Source of the DNA: Leptotrichia sp. oral taxon 218
Lineage (GTDB): Bacteria; Fusobacteriota; Fusobacteriia; Fusobacteriales; Leptotrichiaceae
NCBI RefSeq assembly: GCF_018128225.1
Contig: NZ_CP072377.1
Coordinates: 1,178,001 to 1,242,000, forward strand
Reading direction: 5' to 3'
Length of the DNA stretch: 64,000 bases
Part shown: positions 10,121-19,837 of the stretch, in pieces
How the letters are laid out: each line of letters begins with the position of its first letter
Position numbering within the stretch: the first letter of the stretch is position 1
The notes under the pieces: generated by a model
Seen by the model: only the letters and a program-made list of their open reading frames with translations
Told to the model about the DNA's origin: nothing
Database searches by the model: none
Made by a program: the position numbers and the translations under genes

Positions 10121-10672
10121 TTATGAGAAAAGAAGTTTTGAAATTTCAACTTCCAATTCATCTCTCATAAAATCTATTTTTACTTCAAAAGTATAGTTCT
10201 TTTGAACACCATTTTCTTCAATAATAAATCCTGAACTTACAAATTCATTTTCTTTAATTTTAGCGTTTTTAAATTCTTTTTTCACATCTTGCAAAAATTC
10301 TTTTTTTACAATTAATTCTTTTGAAGAAATCGAATTTTTATCAATATTTTTATTTAAATACGCCATATAATCTTGTTTTTTCATATTTGATAATTTTTCT
10401 TTTAACTTTTCTATAACTTTATCAATTACTATTTGTTTTGCTTTTAATTTTTCATTTCTTATTTTCAAATTTGCACTTGATTTTATTCTATCAGTTAAAA
10501 GCACTTGTTCTTTTTTTGCTGATTCAAGAATTTTTTCTTTTTTTTGTGAAACTTGTTTCATACTTTTTTCATATTTTTTATCAGCTTTTTCTTGCGCTTC
10601 ACTCACAATCTGCTCTCCAGCAGCTTTTGCATCACTTAAAATCTTTGATGTCAAATTGTCAATGCTAGACAT
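10121..10672 (-). CDS. ntpE: V-type Na+-ATPase subunit E (peripheral stalk)
   Basis: Protein of 183 aa. The N-terminal half (residues about 10-90) is a long Ala/Lys/Glu-rich coiled coil beginning SKILSDAKAAGEQIVSEA, and the C-terminal half is the globular head-binding domain. It pairs with NtpF to form the peripheral stalks. The SD GGAGG lies just upstream of ATG 10672. The assignment rests on architecture and operon position; sequence identity in this family is low. Confidence 0.88.
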   Translation of the reverse strand: MSSIDNLTSKILSDAKAAGEQIVSEAQEKADKKYEKSMKQVSQKKEKILESAKKEQVLLTDRIKSSANLKIRNEKLKAKQIVIDKVIEKLKEKLSNMKKQDYMAYLNKNIDKNSISSKELIVKKEFLQDVKKEFKNAKIKENEFVSSGFIIEENGVQKNYTFEVKIDFMRDELEVEISKLLFS

Positions 10673-10720
10673 CGTCTGCCTCCTTTTTTTGTAAATTTTT
10701 TAATTAATTTTTTTATTTAA

Positions 10721-11221
<501 letters not shown>

Positions 11222-11295
11222 TTATTATTTTTATTTTATAAATTAATTTTTAATCTTTAAATCTTTTATTTTTTTTATTTTTATTTTTTTAGTTT

Positions 11296-13305
11296 TTAGT
11301 CTTTTAAATTTATTTTTTTAGTTTCTGTTCTAAAATCTTTAAAAGGTTTTCCTCCACCTTCGTAAAATTTTCCAAAATATTCTACATACATAAGTCTTGA
11401 TGTATGAACATATGCACCCAAGAACGATAAAAACATATTAAATAGATGTCCAAATACTAAAATCACAGGCACAAATATCATTCCAGCCCAATTTCCCGCA
11501 ATCATTCCTGCGATCATATTAATTGTTGAAGCGATAAATCCACCAGAAAGTCCTAACGCCATAAGTCTTGAATAAGATACAAAATCTCCGATATAACTTG
11601 AAATTCCGTAAAGGCTGTATAGTCCACCACCTAGTTTTGCACCGACACCTTTAGCTTCTCTTCCACCTGTTAGCACAATTCCAACCATTCCTAAAATCAT
11701 TACCCACATTGAAACTTGAGTTACGACAGGCGATAAATTCTTTAATTTGAAAATTAAAAATACAATTCCACCTGCAAGTGACATATACCAAAATAATACA
11801 TCATAAATTGCGTCAAGCGATTTTCCATCACGAATTAACATATACGCTTTTATTCCAAGTCCTACAAAAATATGGACAACTCCAAATGCAATAGAACCTA
11901 TAAGAAGCTTATTATACTGACTTGAAGGATCAACTAGACGCCACATATTCGGTATTGTTGCACCAAAATATGAACCGTATAAAAATCCCCAAAAGATAAC
12001 TGAAAAACTCAAGTAAAAGAAAAATTTAACTGATTTTTTCATACTGTCATTTAAATTAACAATTTTTAAAGTGATGGCTGTTGCAAGTAAAAGAACTAAT
12101 CCATACCCAACATCAGCTCCCATCATACCAAAAAACAAGATATAAAATGGTGTAAATAACGGTGTTGGATCAATTTCATTGTATCTTGGATAAGCATACA
12201 TCTGTGTCAAAGTTTCAAAGTTAGCCGAAACTTTTCCATTTTTTAGTTTAATTGGAACTGTTTCATCATCTTTTCTAGCTTCTTCAAAACTTACATAATA
12301 ATTTCCGTTTGTTTCTTCGTTTATTAATTTTTCAAATTCATCTTTTTTTGCCGTTGGTATCCAACCATTTATAATATTTGTATTTTTTGTCTGTGCTAAT
12401 TTTTCAGATTCAGAAATTCTCAATTTTTTATTTTGTAAATATTCATAAATTGCTTCTAAATCTGATAAATCTTCACCATATGATTTGATTTTTGATTTTA
12501 ATTTTCTTTTTTCTTTTTTTAATTCAGAAATTTCTTTTTGTAAATTATCCTTGTAATCTTGTGGAACTGCATCTATATCAAGATTTGCTACAGTAAAACT
12601 GCTATTTCTAAATACTTCCGACAATTTTTCACTCTCATTTTTTTCAATAAGTGAAATCACAAGATAATAAACTTCATCTTTTACAATTTTTAATTCTTCG
12701 TAATAAGTATTACTCAATTTTGAAATTTGCTCAATAAATGTACCTTTTAATTTTAACGGCACAGTTCCCAAATAAGAATTAACTTTTTTTAATTTTTTTA
12801 ATTCTTTCGGATTCACATCAAGTCTTTCCCATAAATCAATTTCATCATATTTGCTGTATTTTTTAGAAATTCTGCTCTTAATATTGGCATATTGAGCTCC
12901 AATATCATTTAATTCAGAAGATACTTTTTTCCAGTCATACGACAAAACTTTTTTATACAATTCATCAAATGTGTAATTTTCATTTCCCTTAATGACATCT
13001 CTCAAACGAGTTTTTCTCTCATCATACTTTTTTATCAAGGAAATTGCACTTCTCACTTGATGAAGTCTTTCTTCAATATGTGTCAATTCTTCATTGTTCA
13101 CATATTTTGTTACACCTTCAATTTTATTTCCATTGATTTCATCATTTTTTCTATTTTTGCTTCCACTTTCATCTTCGCCTTCATTATTGTTTAATTTTAT
13201 ATCAACAAAATTGACTTCTTTAAATCTCTGAAGTTTTTTTAGTATTTCTGCTCTCTTAGAACCAAAAATGACCAAATCAAATTTACTCATCTTTACTATT
13301 GCCAT
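11296..13305 (-). CDS. ntpI: V-type Na+-ATPase subunit I (membrane stator, a-subunit)
   Basis: Protein of 669 aa. The first ~370 residues are cytoplasmic with coiled coils that hold the peripheral stalks. The C-terminal ~300 residues have seven to eight membrane helices. Two arginines face the ring: Arg580 in FVSYSRLMALGLSGG and Arg637 in HTSRLMYVEYF. Their spacing is close to that of the two essential arginines of E. hirae NtpI. The ATG shares one base with the ntpF stop (TAATG). It forms the Na+ access half-channels with the K ring. Confidence 0.93.
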   Translation of the reverse strand: MAIVKMSKFDLVIFGSKRAEILKKLQRFKEVNFVDIKLNNNEGEDESGSKNRKNDEINGNKIEGVTKYVNNEELTHIEERLHQVRSAISLIKKYDERKTRLRDVIKGNENYTFDELYKKVLSYDWKKVSSELNDIGAQYANIKSRISKKYSKYDEIDLWERLDVNPKELKKLKKVNSYLGTVPLKLKGTFIEQISKLSNTYYEELKIVKDEVYYLVISLIEKNESEKLSEVFRNSSFTVANLDIDAVPQDYKDNLQKEISELKKEKRKLKSKIKSYGEDLSDLEAIYEYLQNKKLRISESEKLAQTKNTNIINGWIPTAKKDEFEKLINEETNGNYYVSFEEARKDDETVPIKLKNGKVSANFETLTQMYAYPRYNEIDPTPLFTPFYILFFGMMGADVGYGLVLLLATAITLKIVNLNDSMKKSVKFFFYLSFSVIFWGFLYGSYFGATIPNMWRLVDPSSQYNKLLIGSIAFGVVHIFVGLGIKAYMLIRDGKSLDAIYDVLFWYMSLAGGIVFLIFKLKNLSPVVTQVSMWVMILGMVGIVLTGGREAKGVGAKLGGGLYSLYGISSYIGDFVSYSRLMALGLSGGFIASTINMIAGMIAGNWAGMIFVPVILVFGHLFNMFLSFLGAYVHTSRLMYVEYFGKFYEGGGKPFKDFRTETKKINLKD

Positions 13306-13616
13306 TATTTTACAATCCTCTCTGCCAATAAATCAACGACTTTGTCTATTCTTCCGTCGTCAATTTCAAGAATTTTTTTTATGTTTTCCGCTTCGCTGTC
13401 TAAAAGAAACTTAACTTTTTCTTCGGCTTTTTCCACTGAAGATTTTTTTATGCTTTCTGCTTCTTTCGATGCTTCCAAAAGTATTTTTTCACTATCGGAT
13501 TTTATTTTCTCATCGATATTTTTTAAAATATCCTTTGCGGCATCATTTGAGCTTAGAATAATACTGTCTGCTTCTCTTTCAGCATCTTTTATTTTTTCTA
13601 AAATTTCTTTTGCCAA
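13305..13616 (-). CDS. ntpF: V-type Na+-ATPase peripheral-stalk subunit (G/H type)
   Basis: First gene of the operon, 103 aa. It is almost entirely a charged coiled coil (EILEKIKDAEREADSIIL at the start), which fits the G/H-type stalk partner of subunit E. Translation starts at TTG 13616: GGAGGT lies six bases upstream and no ATG is nearby. The gene order F-I-K-E-C-G-A-B-D equals the E. hirae ntp operon, which supports the call more than sequence alone. Confidence 0.85.
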   Translation of the reverse strand: MAKEILEKIKDAEREADSIILSSNDAAKDILKNIDEKIKSDSEKILLEASKEAESIKKSSVEKAEEKVKFLLDSEAENIKKILEIDDGRIDKVVDLLAERIVK

Positions 13617-13728
13617 GATGTGACCTCCTTCTTTAAAAATAATTAAAAATAATTAAAACATTTTTATATCTAAATTAATTATGTTTTAATTTAAATTTGT
13701 GACCAAAAAGTCATTAACTGCTCTTATA

Positions 13729-13757
13729 ATACTACCAGTTTTTTTATGTTTTGTCAA
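13729..13757 (-). promoter_or_regulatory. Promoter of the V-ATPase operon, overlapping the dinB stop
   Basis: On the minus strand TTGACA (13757-13752), a 17-bp spacer and TAGTAT (13734-13729). The dinB stop codon TGA (13756-13754) lies inside the -35 box. The leader to ntpF is about 110 bases long and AT-rich. Confidence 0.7.
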
Positions 13758-14842
13758 GTTTCATCAATCAGTTTTAACTGGATAAAGCTCCTTTTAAAAA
13801 TGTTGCTCACATAAATTCCAATGAGTCTTACTTCATCTTTTTTTACGAAATGACTAAAATTTTCAAGTGCAACTTTATAAATTAATTTTTCATCATTTGT
13901 TGTATTTTCAAGTGTTTTTGAGCGAGTGTGTCCAGTAAAATCAGAATATTTTATTTTTACTGTAATTGTTTTTACAAATTCTTTTTTTTCTTTTAACTTT
14001 TGACAAATTTTTTCAACTTGTGCTCTTAACTCTTCTTGCAATTCATAAATTTCATTGACATTTTGGTTAAAAGTTATTTCATAGCCATAAGATTTTCTTT
14101 TTTTGTCAACATTAATTTTGGAAAAATGCTCTCCTCGAATAACATCATAAATATATTCGCCTCTACTTGCTCCAAATTTCCTAATTAATTCATTTCTCGA
14201 AATCTCATAAAGCTGTGAAACTTTAGTTGCTTCAAAATCAAAATTTAAAATTTCTTTCGTCTTTTTCCCAATTCCAGGAATTATTGAAAAATCTTTTTCA
14301 AAAATATAATTCACAAAATGATTTTTATCTTCAAAAATAAAAAATCCATTTGGCTTATTGGCGTCACTTGCAATTTTTGCACTAACTTTGCTAAATCCTA
14401 TTCCAACCGAACAAGTCAAATTCATATTTTTATAGATATATTCTTTAAATTTTTTTATAAATCTCTTTATTTTAGAAATTTTTCGAGCTCTAGTTTGATT
14501 TTCTGCCAAAATAAACTGGGTTATATCCAAATATCCTTCATCTACCGAAGTAAATTCATATATTTTAATAACTTTTTTTATTAAATTCTGTATTTTTTCT
14601 CCTTCCAAAAAATAAAAATTCTTTCTTGGATAAATCACTTTTAAATGTGGACACAGTCTTTTTGCATTCGCCATCGCCATAGCTGATTTCACTCCAAACT
14701 TTCTAGCTTCATAACTTGCCGTTGTAACAACTCCGCTTCCAACCGCAATTGCTTTTCCACGCAAACTTGGATTATCTCTTTGCTCAATTGAAGCAAAAAA
14801 TGCGTCCATATCATAATGAAGATATATTTTCTCACTTTCCAT
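13754..14842 (-). CDS. dinB: DNA polymerase IV (Y family)
   Basis: Protein of 362 aa. Metal-binding carboxylates are Asp11 (YDMDAFFAS) and Asp101/Glu102 (TSVDEGYLDIT). The little-finger domain occupies about residues 235-350. It performs translesion synthesis. It is the last gene of the long minus-strand operon beginning at mreC, 18 bases after lolD, and its stop overlaps the promoter of the V-ATPase operon. No SOS box is visible right before it, so control probably comes from the upstream operon. Confidence 0.9.
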   Translation of the reverse strand: MESEKIYLHYDMDAFFASIEQRDNPSLRGKAIAVGSGVVTTASYEARKFGVKSAMAMANAKRLCPHLKVIYPRKNFYFLEGEKIQNLIKKVIKIYEFTSVDEGYLDITQFILAENQTRARKISKIKRFIKKFKEYIYKNMNLTCSVGIGFSKVSAKIASDANKPNGFFIFEDKNHFVNYIFEKDFSIIPGIGKKTKEILNFDFEATKVSQLYEISRNELIRKFGASRGEYIYDVIRGEHFSKINVDKKRKSYGYEITFNQNVNEIYELQEELRAQVEKICQKLKEKKEFVKTITVKIKYSDFTGHTRSKTLENTTNDEKLIYKVALENFSHFVKKDEVRLIGIYVSNIFKRSFIQLKLIDET

Positions 14843-14860
14843 AATTTTTTACCGTTTTTA

Positions 14861-15559
14861 TTATAATTTTATCGTCGGCAAAATCATATTAAATTTACCA
14901 TTTTCAATTTTATATTTATATTTTGCCAAATTTGCAAGTTCCAAGCTGTGAGTTACAATTATTATTGACTGCTGTCTTTCTTTATTTATTTTGATAAATA
15001 ATTCATTTATTATATTACTCGTTTCCGTGTCCAGATTTCCTGTCGGCTCATCTGCCAAAATTATATCTGGGTCATTCATCATAGCTCTAGCTATAGCAAC
15101 TCTTTGTTTCTCACCACCAGATAATTCCATTGGCTTATGTTTTGTACGATTTTCCAAATTTACAAGTGACAAAAGTTCTTTTGCTTTTTTTTTGGCTTTA
15201 TCGTGAGTCATATTTTTATTTATTAAAGACGGCATCATGACATTTTCCAGTGCTGTAAACTCATTTAATAAATAGTGAAATTGAAAGACAAAACCTATTT
15301 TTTCATTTCTTATGATATTTTTCATATTTTCATTTTTATAGTCAACCTTTTCACCATGAATTATAATTTCACCATTTGTTGGCTCATCCAAAAGTCCCAA
15401 AATATTTAAAAGCGAAGTTTTTCCACTTCCAGATTTTCCTTGAATGGAAACAAAATCTCCTTTATTAAATGCCAAACTAATATCTTTTAATATGTGAATT
15501 TCTTCAACTTTCGTTTTATAAATTTTATTAACATTTTTTAATTCTATTATTTTATTCAT
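14861..15559 (-). CDS. lolD: ABC transporter ATPase, LolD-like lipoprotein export
   Basis: Protein of 232 aa. Walker A is GKSGSGKT (41-48), the signature LSGGE (146-150) and Walker B IILADE (166-171), followed by the MacB/LolD-type EPTGNLD. Together with the overlapping LolCE-type permease it would extract lipoproteins from the inner membrane. The ATG overlaps the permease stop by eight bases (ATGAATAA), so the two are coupled. A MacB-like or FtsE-like role is possible from sequence alone; the permease partner favours Lol. Confidence 0.82.
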   Translation of the reverse strand: MNKIIELKNVNKIYKTKVEEIHILKDISLAFNKGDFVSIQGKSGSGKTSLLNILGLLDEPTNGEIIIHGEKVDYKNENMKNIIRNEKIGFVFQFHYLLNEFTALENVMMPSLINKNMTHDKAKKKAKELLSLVNLENRTKHKPMELSGGEKQRVAIARAMMNDPDIILADEPTGNLDTETSNIINELFIKINKERQQSIIIVTHSLELANLAKYKYKIENGKFNMILPTIKL

Positions 15560-16721
15560 ATTTTAAAGCCTCCACAGGTTTTAATTTTGCCGCTCTTGAC
15601 GCTGGAAAAATAGTTGAAATAAATATAACTATAACCGTAACAACATATATTATAACTAATTCTTTTGCCGAAATATAAAGTGGCAGCTCTTCCAAATAAT
15701 AAGTTCCATTTTTCATAAATACTTTAAACAATATTTTTAGCACAAATAAAACAATCGGCGAAAGTATGCTTCCCATTATCATCCCAAAAAATCCTAGCAA
15801 AAGTCCTTCTATCATAAAAATTCTACGAATATTTTTATTTGTATAACCAATTGATTTTAAAATTCCAATATCTTTAATTTTTTCTCTGACAACCATATTT
15901 AAAATAACCGACACGGCAAAACTTGCAATTAACAATAAAAGACTTAAAATGGCGATTAAAACGAATTTTTCAAATCTAACTGCATTTAAAAGACTTTGAT
16001 TAAGCATTTTCCAATCCAAAATTCCATATTCTGAATGAGGAATTACATTATTTGAAATTATTTTTTTCTCAACATTTTCAACTTTCTGCGGGTTAATCGT
16101 TTTCACCCAAATATCTGTCGCCACTTCTCCTTGGTCTGCTGATATTTGCATGGTTTTCATAGGAACTATAGCAAGATTTGTGTCATATTCCAAAAATCCT
16201 GTTTTAAAAATCCCACGCACAATTAATTTTATTTCGTTGTTTTCCGCTGAAACAAGGCTTATCTCTTGACCGACCTTAAGTCCCATTCCCTTTGCCAATT
16301 CTTCTCCAACTAAAATCGAATTAAGTTCTTCAACATTGTTATTTCCAGCAATCATTCTCAAATCCAAGTCATTTTTCACATTATCTGGCATAATTCCATA
16401 AGCCAAAACTCCTCTTGCAAATCCCTGTGACTTTATAATTGACTGACTATTTATTTTTGGAATAACAGCCTTTACACCTTCCACCTTTTTCAGATTTTCC
16501 ACCACTTCGCCATAATTTTCAAAAAAATTCTTTTTCTTGTGCTTTATCAAAATATGTGGACTCATTGTAAGAAGCGAATTAATCATATTTCTTCCAAGTC
16601 CATTTGACACAGTCAACGACACAATAAAAACTGTCACAGCAATTGCAATTCCAAGCGTAGAAAATATACTTTGAAATTTTCTCTCCACAATGTGCCTAAA
16701 CGCAATAAAAAACTCCACCAT
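15552..16721 (-). CDS. lolE: LolC/LolE-family lipoprotein-releasing permease
   Basis: Protein of 389 aa. It has one N-terminal membrane helix (about residues 18-42), a periplasmic MacB-PCD domain of about 200 residues, and three C-terminal helices of the FtsX type (from about residue 255). The N-terminus EFFIAFRHIVERKFQS is typical of the LolCE family. Only one permease gene is present, so the transporter would be a homodimer (LolF-like arrangement) and not a LolC/LolE pair; this is inferred. It precedes lolD in the same operon. Confidence 0.82.
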   Translation of the reverse strand: MVEFFIAFRHIVERKFQSIFSTLGIAIAVTVFIVSLTVSNGLGRNMINSLLTMSPHILIKHKKKNFFENYGEVVENLKKVEGVKAVIPKINSQSIIKSQGFARGVLAYGIMPDNVKNDLDLRMIAGNNNVEELNSILVGEELAKGMGLKVGQEISLVSAENNEIKLIVRGIFKTGFLEYDTNLAIVPMKTMQISADQGEVATDIWVKTINPQKVENVEKKIISNNVIPHSEYGILDWKMLNQSLLNAVRFEKFVLIAILSLLLLIASFAVSVILNMVVREKIKDIGILKSIGYTNKNIRRIFMIEGLLLGFFGMIMGSILSPIVLFVLKILFKVFMKNGTYYLEELPLYISAKELVIIYVVTVIVIFISTIFPASRAAKLKPVEALKYE

Positions 16722-16794
16722 TTTTTCTCTCTCACTTTCCTTTCTTTTAAATACTTTTCTTTTTTTCTTTTTTTTAATTTTTTTGATTTTTATT

Positions 16795-17295
16795 TTATAT
16801 TTTAAAAATCAATTTATCACCAATTCGATTTTTTAATAATTTTAATAACAGTATTTCATTTTTTATATTTAATCTAATTTGTACTCTTTTATTATCAAAA
16901 GTTATTATTTCTAAAACTTTGTCAATTTTTGCAGCACTCACTTTTGCCACTTTTACAGTCGCACTTTCTATATTTGAAACTTCTATTTTTAATTTTTTTA
17001 CAAAAATAGCATCATTTTCAAATACGATTTTATAGCTAAATATTAAAAATATTGAAACAAAAACATATAAAAACAAAATTAAAATCAAAATAATTTTTAA
17101 TCCTGATAATTTTTCAACTCCTGTAATTCCTTTATATAACGAACTTGACGCAATAAATATAATTACTATAAAAAAAATAGACGATGAAAATATATATTTT
17201 GTATTGACTCTAAAAATATATTTTTTCTTTTCATCTTCTATTTTATATTTTTCCACTTCTTCACTCAAACTTTTTGAATCAAATAAATTTCCCAT
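16795..17295 (-). CDS. Conserved two-helix membrane protein, unknown function
   Basis: Protein of 166 aa that I do not recognise. It has a charged N-terminus, two hydrophobic segments (about residues 33-52 and 66-89), and then a beta-rich domain of about 75 residues beginning KIVFENDAIFVKKLK. That pattern resembles small bacterial PH-like membrane proteins, but this is only suggestive. It sits in the envelope/division operon between the divIC-like gene (15 bases) and lolE (73 bases). No strong SD is seen before the ATG. Confidence 0.6.
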   Translation of the reverse strand: MGNLFDSKSLSEEVEKYKIEDEKKKYIFRVNTKYIFSSSIFFIVIIFIASSSLYKGITGVEKLSGLKIILILILFLYVFVSIFLIFSYKIVFENDAIFVKKLKIEVSNIESATVKVAKVSAAKIDKVLEIITFDNKRVQIRLNIKNEILLLKLLKNRIGDKLIFKI

Positions 17296-17310
17296 ATTTC
17301 ATAATATTAC

Positions 17311-17574
17311 TTAATATTTGTAAGCAACTTCTCCTTTTTTCTTAAAATTCAAATTATCTCTCACATATCTTTCAAATTTATCTTCATTCGTAAGATCATT
17401 TGTATTTTGGATAATTTTATTTTTTTGCTCAATAGCTTTTTTTATATCCACATCAACAGAGGCAATATTTTTTTGTATTTCTTTTCTACCTGAATATCTT
17501 ATCGCACTATCATAAAGTTGATATGCTACAATTAAACCAAAAATAATATTCCACAAAAAAACTAATCTTTTCAT
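17311..17574 (-). CDS. Septum formation initiator, DivIC/FtsB-like
   Basis: Protein of 87 aa. It has one N-terminal membrane helix (residues about 4-20), a periplasmic coiled coil (about 30-60), and the conserved tail ERYVRDNLNFKKKGEVAYKY, typical of DivIC/FtsB proteins that bridge FtsL and FtsQ/DivIB in the divisome. SD AAGGAG. It lies between nrdR and an unknown membrane protein. Confidence 0.8.
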   Translation of the reverse strand: MKRLVFLWNIIFGLIVAYQLYDSAIRYSGRKEIQKNIASVDVDIKKAIEQKNKIIQNTNDLTNEDKFERYVRDNLNFKKKGEVAYKY

Positions 17575-17639
17575 TTATATTTATACTCCTTAATAATAAT
17601 ATAATTTTATTTTATTTTATCTTTTTGATTTTTTATATT

Positions 17640-18107
17640 TTATTTTTTTATTTTTTTGTCATTTCTAATTTTTTCAATTTCAAAAATAAAACTGTCCAAA
17701 CTATCAAACTTTTTATAGACAGAAGCAAACCTAACATATGCAATCTCATCTAAATCTATTAAATATGAAAGTATTTTATCACCTAAAATATTTGATTTTA
17801 TCTCACCAGAATATTCTGTTAAAATTTCTCGCTCGATTCTATCTATAACTTCTTCAATTTTTTCAGTATCACAATATCTTTTTTCAAATGCACGAATAAT
17901 ACCATTATAAACTTTTTCACGAGAATAAGATTGTCTTTCACCACTTTTTTTTATCACTTTTAGCGACAACTCCGCAACTTTTTCATGCGTTGTAAATCTT
18001 TTGCCACACTTTTCACATTCTCTTCGTCTTTTGATTGAATTTCCTTCAAAATATGCACGACTATCAACTACTTTAGTATTTTCATTTCCACAAAACGGAC
18101 ATCTCAT
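17640..18107 (-). CDS. nrdR: Transcriptional repressor NrdR
   Basis: Protein of 155 aa, full length. The zinc ribbon uses Cys3, Cys6, Cys31 and Cys34 (RCPFCG and CEKCGKRFTT). An ATP-cone domain follows (about 49-139), starting VIKKSGERQSYSREKV. It represses ribonucleotide reductase genes when dATP is high. No nrd gene or recognisable NrdR box lies next to it here. It is in the mreC-dinB operon, eight bases after the EIIA gene. Confidence 0.95.
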   Translation of the reverse strand: MRCPFCGNENTKVVDSRAYFEGNSIKRRRECEKCGKRFTTHEKVAELSLKVIKKSGERQSYSREKVYNGIIRAFEKRYCDTEKIEEVIDRIEREILTEYSGEIKSNILGDKILSYLIDLDEIAYVRFASVYKKFDSLDSFIFEIEKIRNDKKIKK

Positions 18108-18115
18108 AACTTCAC

Positions 18116-18580
18116 CTAATTTTCTTCTTCTCTTATAATTTTTACGATTTCTTCGTTTGTCTTTGCCTTTAATAAAGAATCAACAAATCTTTCTTCCCTA
18201 ATAAACCTAGAAATTCTCGCAAGTATTCTTAAATATTCCTGAGTTTGATTCTCAGGACATAAAAACATAAAGAAAATATTAACTTTATCTTCATCAAGCG
18301 ATTCATATTCAATTCCATTTTTAGAAATTCCAAAAGTTACTATCAACTCATCAACCGCTTTAGTTTTAGCATGCGGCAAAGCAATTTTTCTTCCAATTCC
18401 TGTAGTTCCCATTTTTTCACGCAAAAAAATATCATTTAGCGCCAATTCTTCATTTTTTACCAAACCACATTCTTTTAAATTTTCAAAAAGTTCTTTTATA
18501 ACCGAATTTTTACTGGTTGATTTTAAATTCAAACAAATCGTATCTGTCTGAATATAATCAGCTATCTTTTTATTTTCCAT
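18116..18580 (-). CDS. PTS EIIA domain protein, PtsN/fructose type
   Basis: Protein of 154 aa, a single EIIA-2 domain with the phosphorylatable His70 in GRKIALPHAKT. The start is ATG 18580, with SD GGAGGG five bases upstream; a longer reading frame upstream overlaps recO and lacks an SD. A lone EIIA without EIIB/EIIC suggests a regulatory PtsN-like role more than sugar uptake, as does its place among envelope and repair genes. It overlaps the recO stop by 11 bases. Confidence 0.85.
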   Translation of the reverse strand: MENKKIADYIQTDTICLNLKSTSKNSVIKELFENLKECGLVKNEELALNDIFLREKMGTTGIGRKIALPHAKTKAVDELIVTFGISKNGIEYESLDEDKVNIFFMFLCPENQTQEYLRILARISRFIREERFVDSLLKAKTNEEIVKIIREEEN

Positions 18581-19244
18581 AAATTCCCTCCAAAATAAAT
18601 TTTTGTACATTTAGTTCCACTTGCAACTGCATATTTATATATTTTTCAAAAATAATAATTATTTTTTTTAAACTTTTTTTATGCTTTTCGACTTTTTCCT
18701 GAAAATTTAAATCTTTATTTAAAGTCAATATTTTTTTATATTCTAAAAATAATTCTTTTTTTAAAAGCGATTTTATTTCGCCAATTTCATAAATTCCGTG
18801 TTCTGCCATAATTCTATGCAAGAACGCCACAATAATATAATATTTATAACCTTGCTTTAATTCATCCGTTTCGTTTATATAACTCAAAATATCCGTTAAT
18901 TTTAAAAAAAATCTTTCATTTTCAACACTTTCATCATAAATTTTGTCTATACAGTCCAAAATATATAACGATATTTCCAGTTTTTCAATGTCACTCAAAA
19001 TATTTTTAAAAACTTTTGTTATATTTGCCTCTTTTATTGAATAAAAATTATTTCTTTTCGAAATGGTAAATTCGACAATATTCATCGGATTATACGCAGC
19101 TAAACTTCTTTTTTTAGACTTTGTCACTCCAAATGACATTGCCAAAATTTTACCAATTTCTTTGGAAAAAATAGTAACCAATAAGTTATTTTCTCCATAT
19201 TCTTTCTTTTTCAATATTATTCCATTTATTTTAAAAATCTCCAT
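18570..19244 (-). CDS. recO: DNA repair protein RecO
   Basis: Protein of 224 aa. It has an N-terminal OB fold beginning INGIILKKKEYGENNLLVTIFSKEIGK and a helical C-terminal domain. RecO anneals SSB-coated DNA and loads RecA with RecR. Length is near the family norm. The Cys4 zinc site found in some RecO proteins is not present. SD AAAGG five bases before the ATG. It lies in the mreC-dinB operon. Confidence 0.85.
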   Translation of the reverse strand: MEIFKINGIILKKKEYGENNLLVTIFSKEIGKILAMSFGVTKSKKRSLAAYNPMNIVEFTISKRNNFYSIKEANITKVFKNILSDIEKLEISLYILDCIDKIYDESVENERFFLKLTDILSYINETDELKQGYKYYIIVAFLHRIMAEHGIYEIGEIKSLLKKELFLEYKKILTLNKDLNFQEKVEKHKKSLKKIIIIFEKYINMQLQVELNVQKFILEGIYGK

Positions 19245-19252
19245 AAAAACCT

Positions 19253-19792
19253 TTATTTAAAATTTGATAATCTATAAATCACTTGCGAACTGCCATCTTT
19301 TACAGATATTTTTGTTGGAAAATAGTATCCGTTTGACAATTTATAGTCACTGAAATTTACTGTATATCCTCTGCTGCTAATTGAAGTTAACCAATTTCCT
19401 GAAAAATGGAATGTATCTCCATTTTTTGTCTGTGTCTTTTTACCACTTATTCTTGATATTTTGTTAAACACTGCCAAAATATTTGCCTCATCTTTTTCAA
19501 CTTTTTGTTTAACTGTCTGTTTTAAAGATGGGTAATAAACAGTTTTTGTACTTCCACTAAATGTGTAAATCTCACCTCGATTCACATTAGGAGCTGTAAT
19601 TTGCAACTTTAATGTTCCTGAATTGTAACTCATAATGTACCTTTTGCTTCTACTTTGACCATTAATTGTCGCATCTTCAGTTACATTTACGGTAAAATTT
19701 CTCTTTTCCCAAAAATCTTTTGAAAAAGAAAAAGCTGAAATAAAAATTGTCATCAATATTACTAATTTACTAATTGTTAGTTTTTTAAACAT
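19253..19792 (-). CDS. Secreted LolA-like outer-membrane lipoprotein carrier
   Basis: Protein of 179 aa with an N-terminal signal peptide (hydrophobic residues about 9-23, likely cut after FSFS). The mature part is beta-rich with LolA-type phrases: LKLQITAPNVNRGEIYTFSG and TVYYPSLKQTVKQ, a helix, then a C-terminal strand pair. LolA shuttles lipoproteins through the periplasm. The presence of LolDE genes in the same operon supports the call, but similarity is weak and a DUF4412-type protein is an alternative. SD GGAGG. Confidence 0.55.
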   Translation of the reverse strand: MFKKLTISKLVILMTIFISAFSFSKDFWEKRNFTVNVTEDATINGQSRSKRYIMSYNSGTLKLQITAPNVNRGEIYTFSGSTKTVYYPSLKQTVKQKVEKDEANILAVFNKISRISGKKTQTKNGDTFHFSGNWLTSISSRGYTVNFSDYKLSNGYYFPTKISVKDGSSQVIYRLSNFK

Positions 19793-19837
19793 CTTTTTTA
19801 ATCCTCCAAAAATTATTTTAAAAGTTAAACTAAGGTT

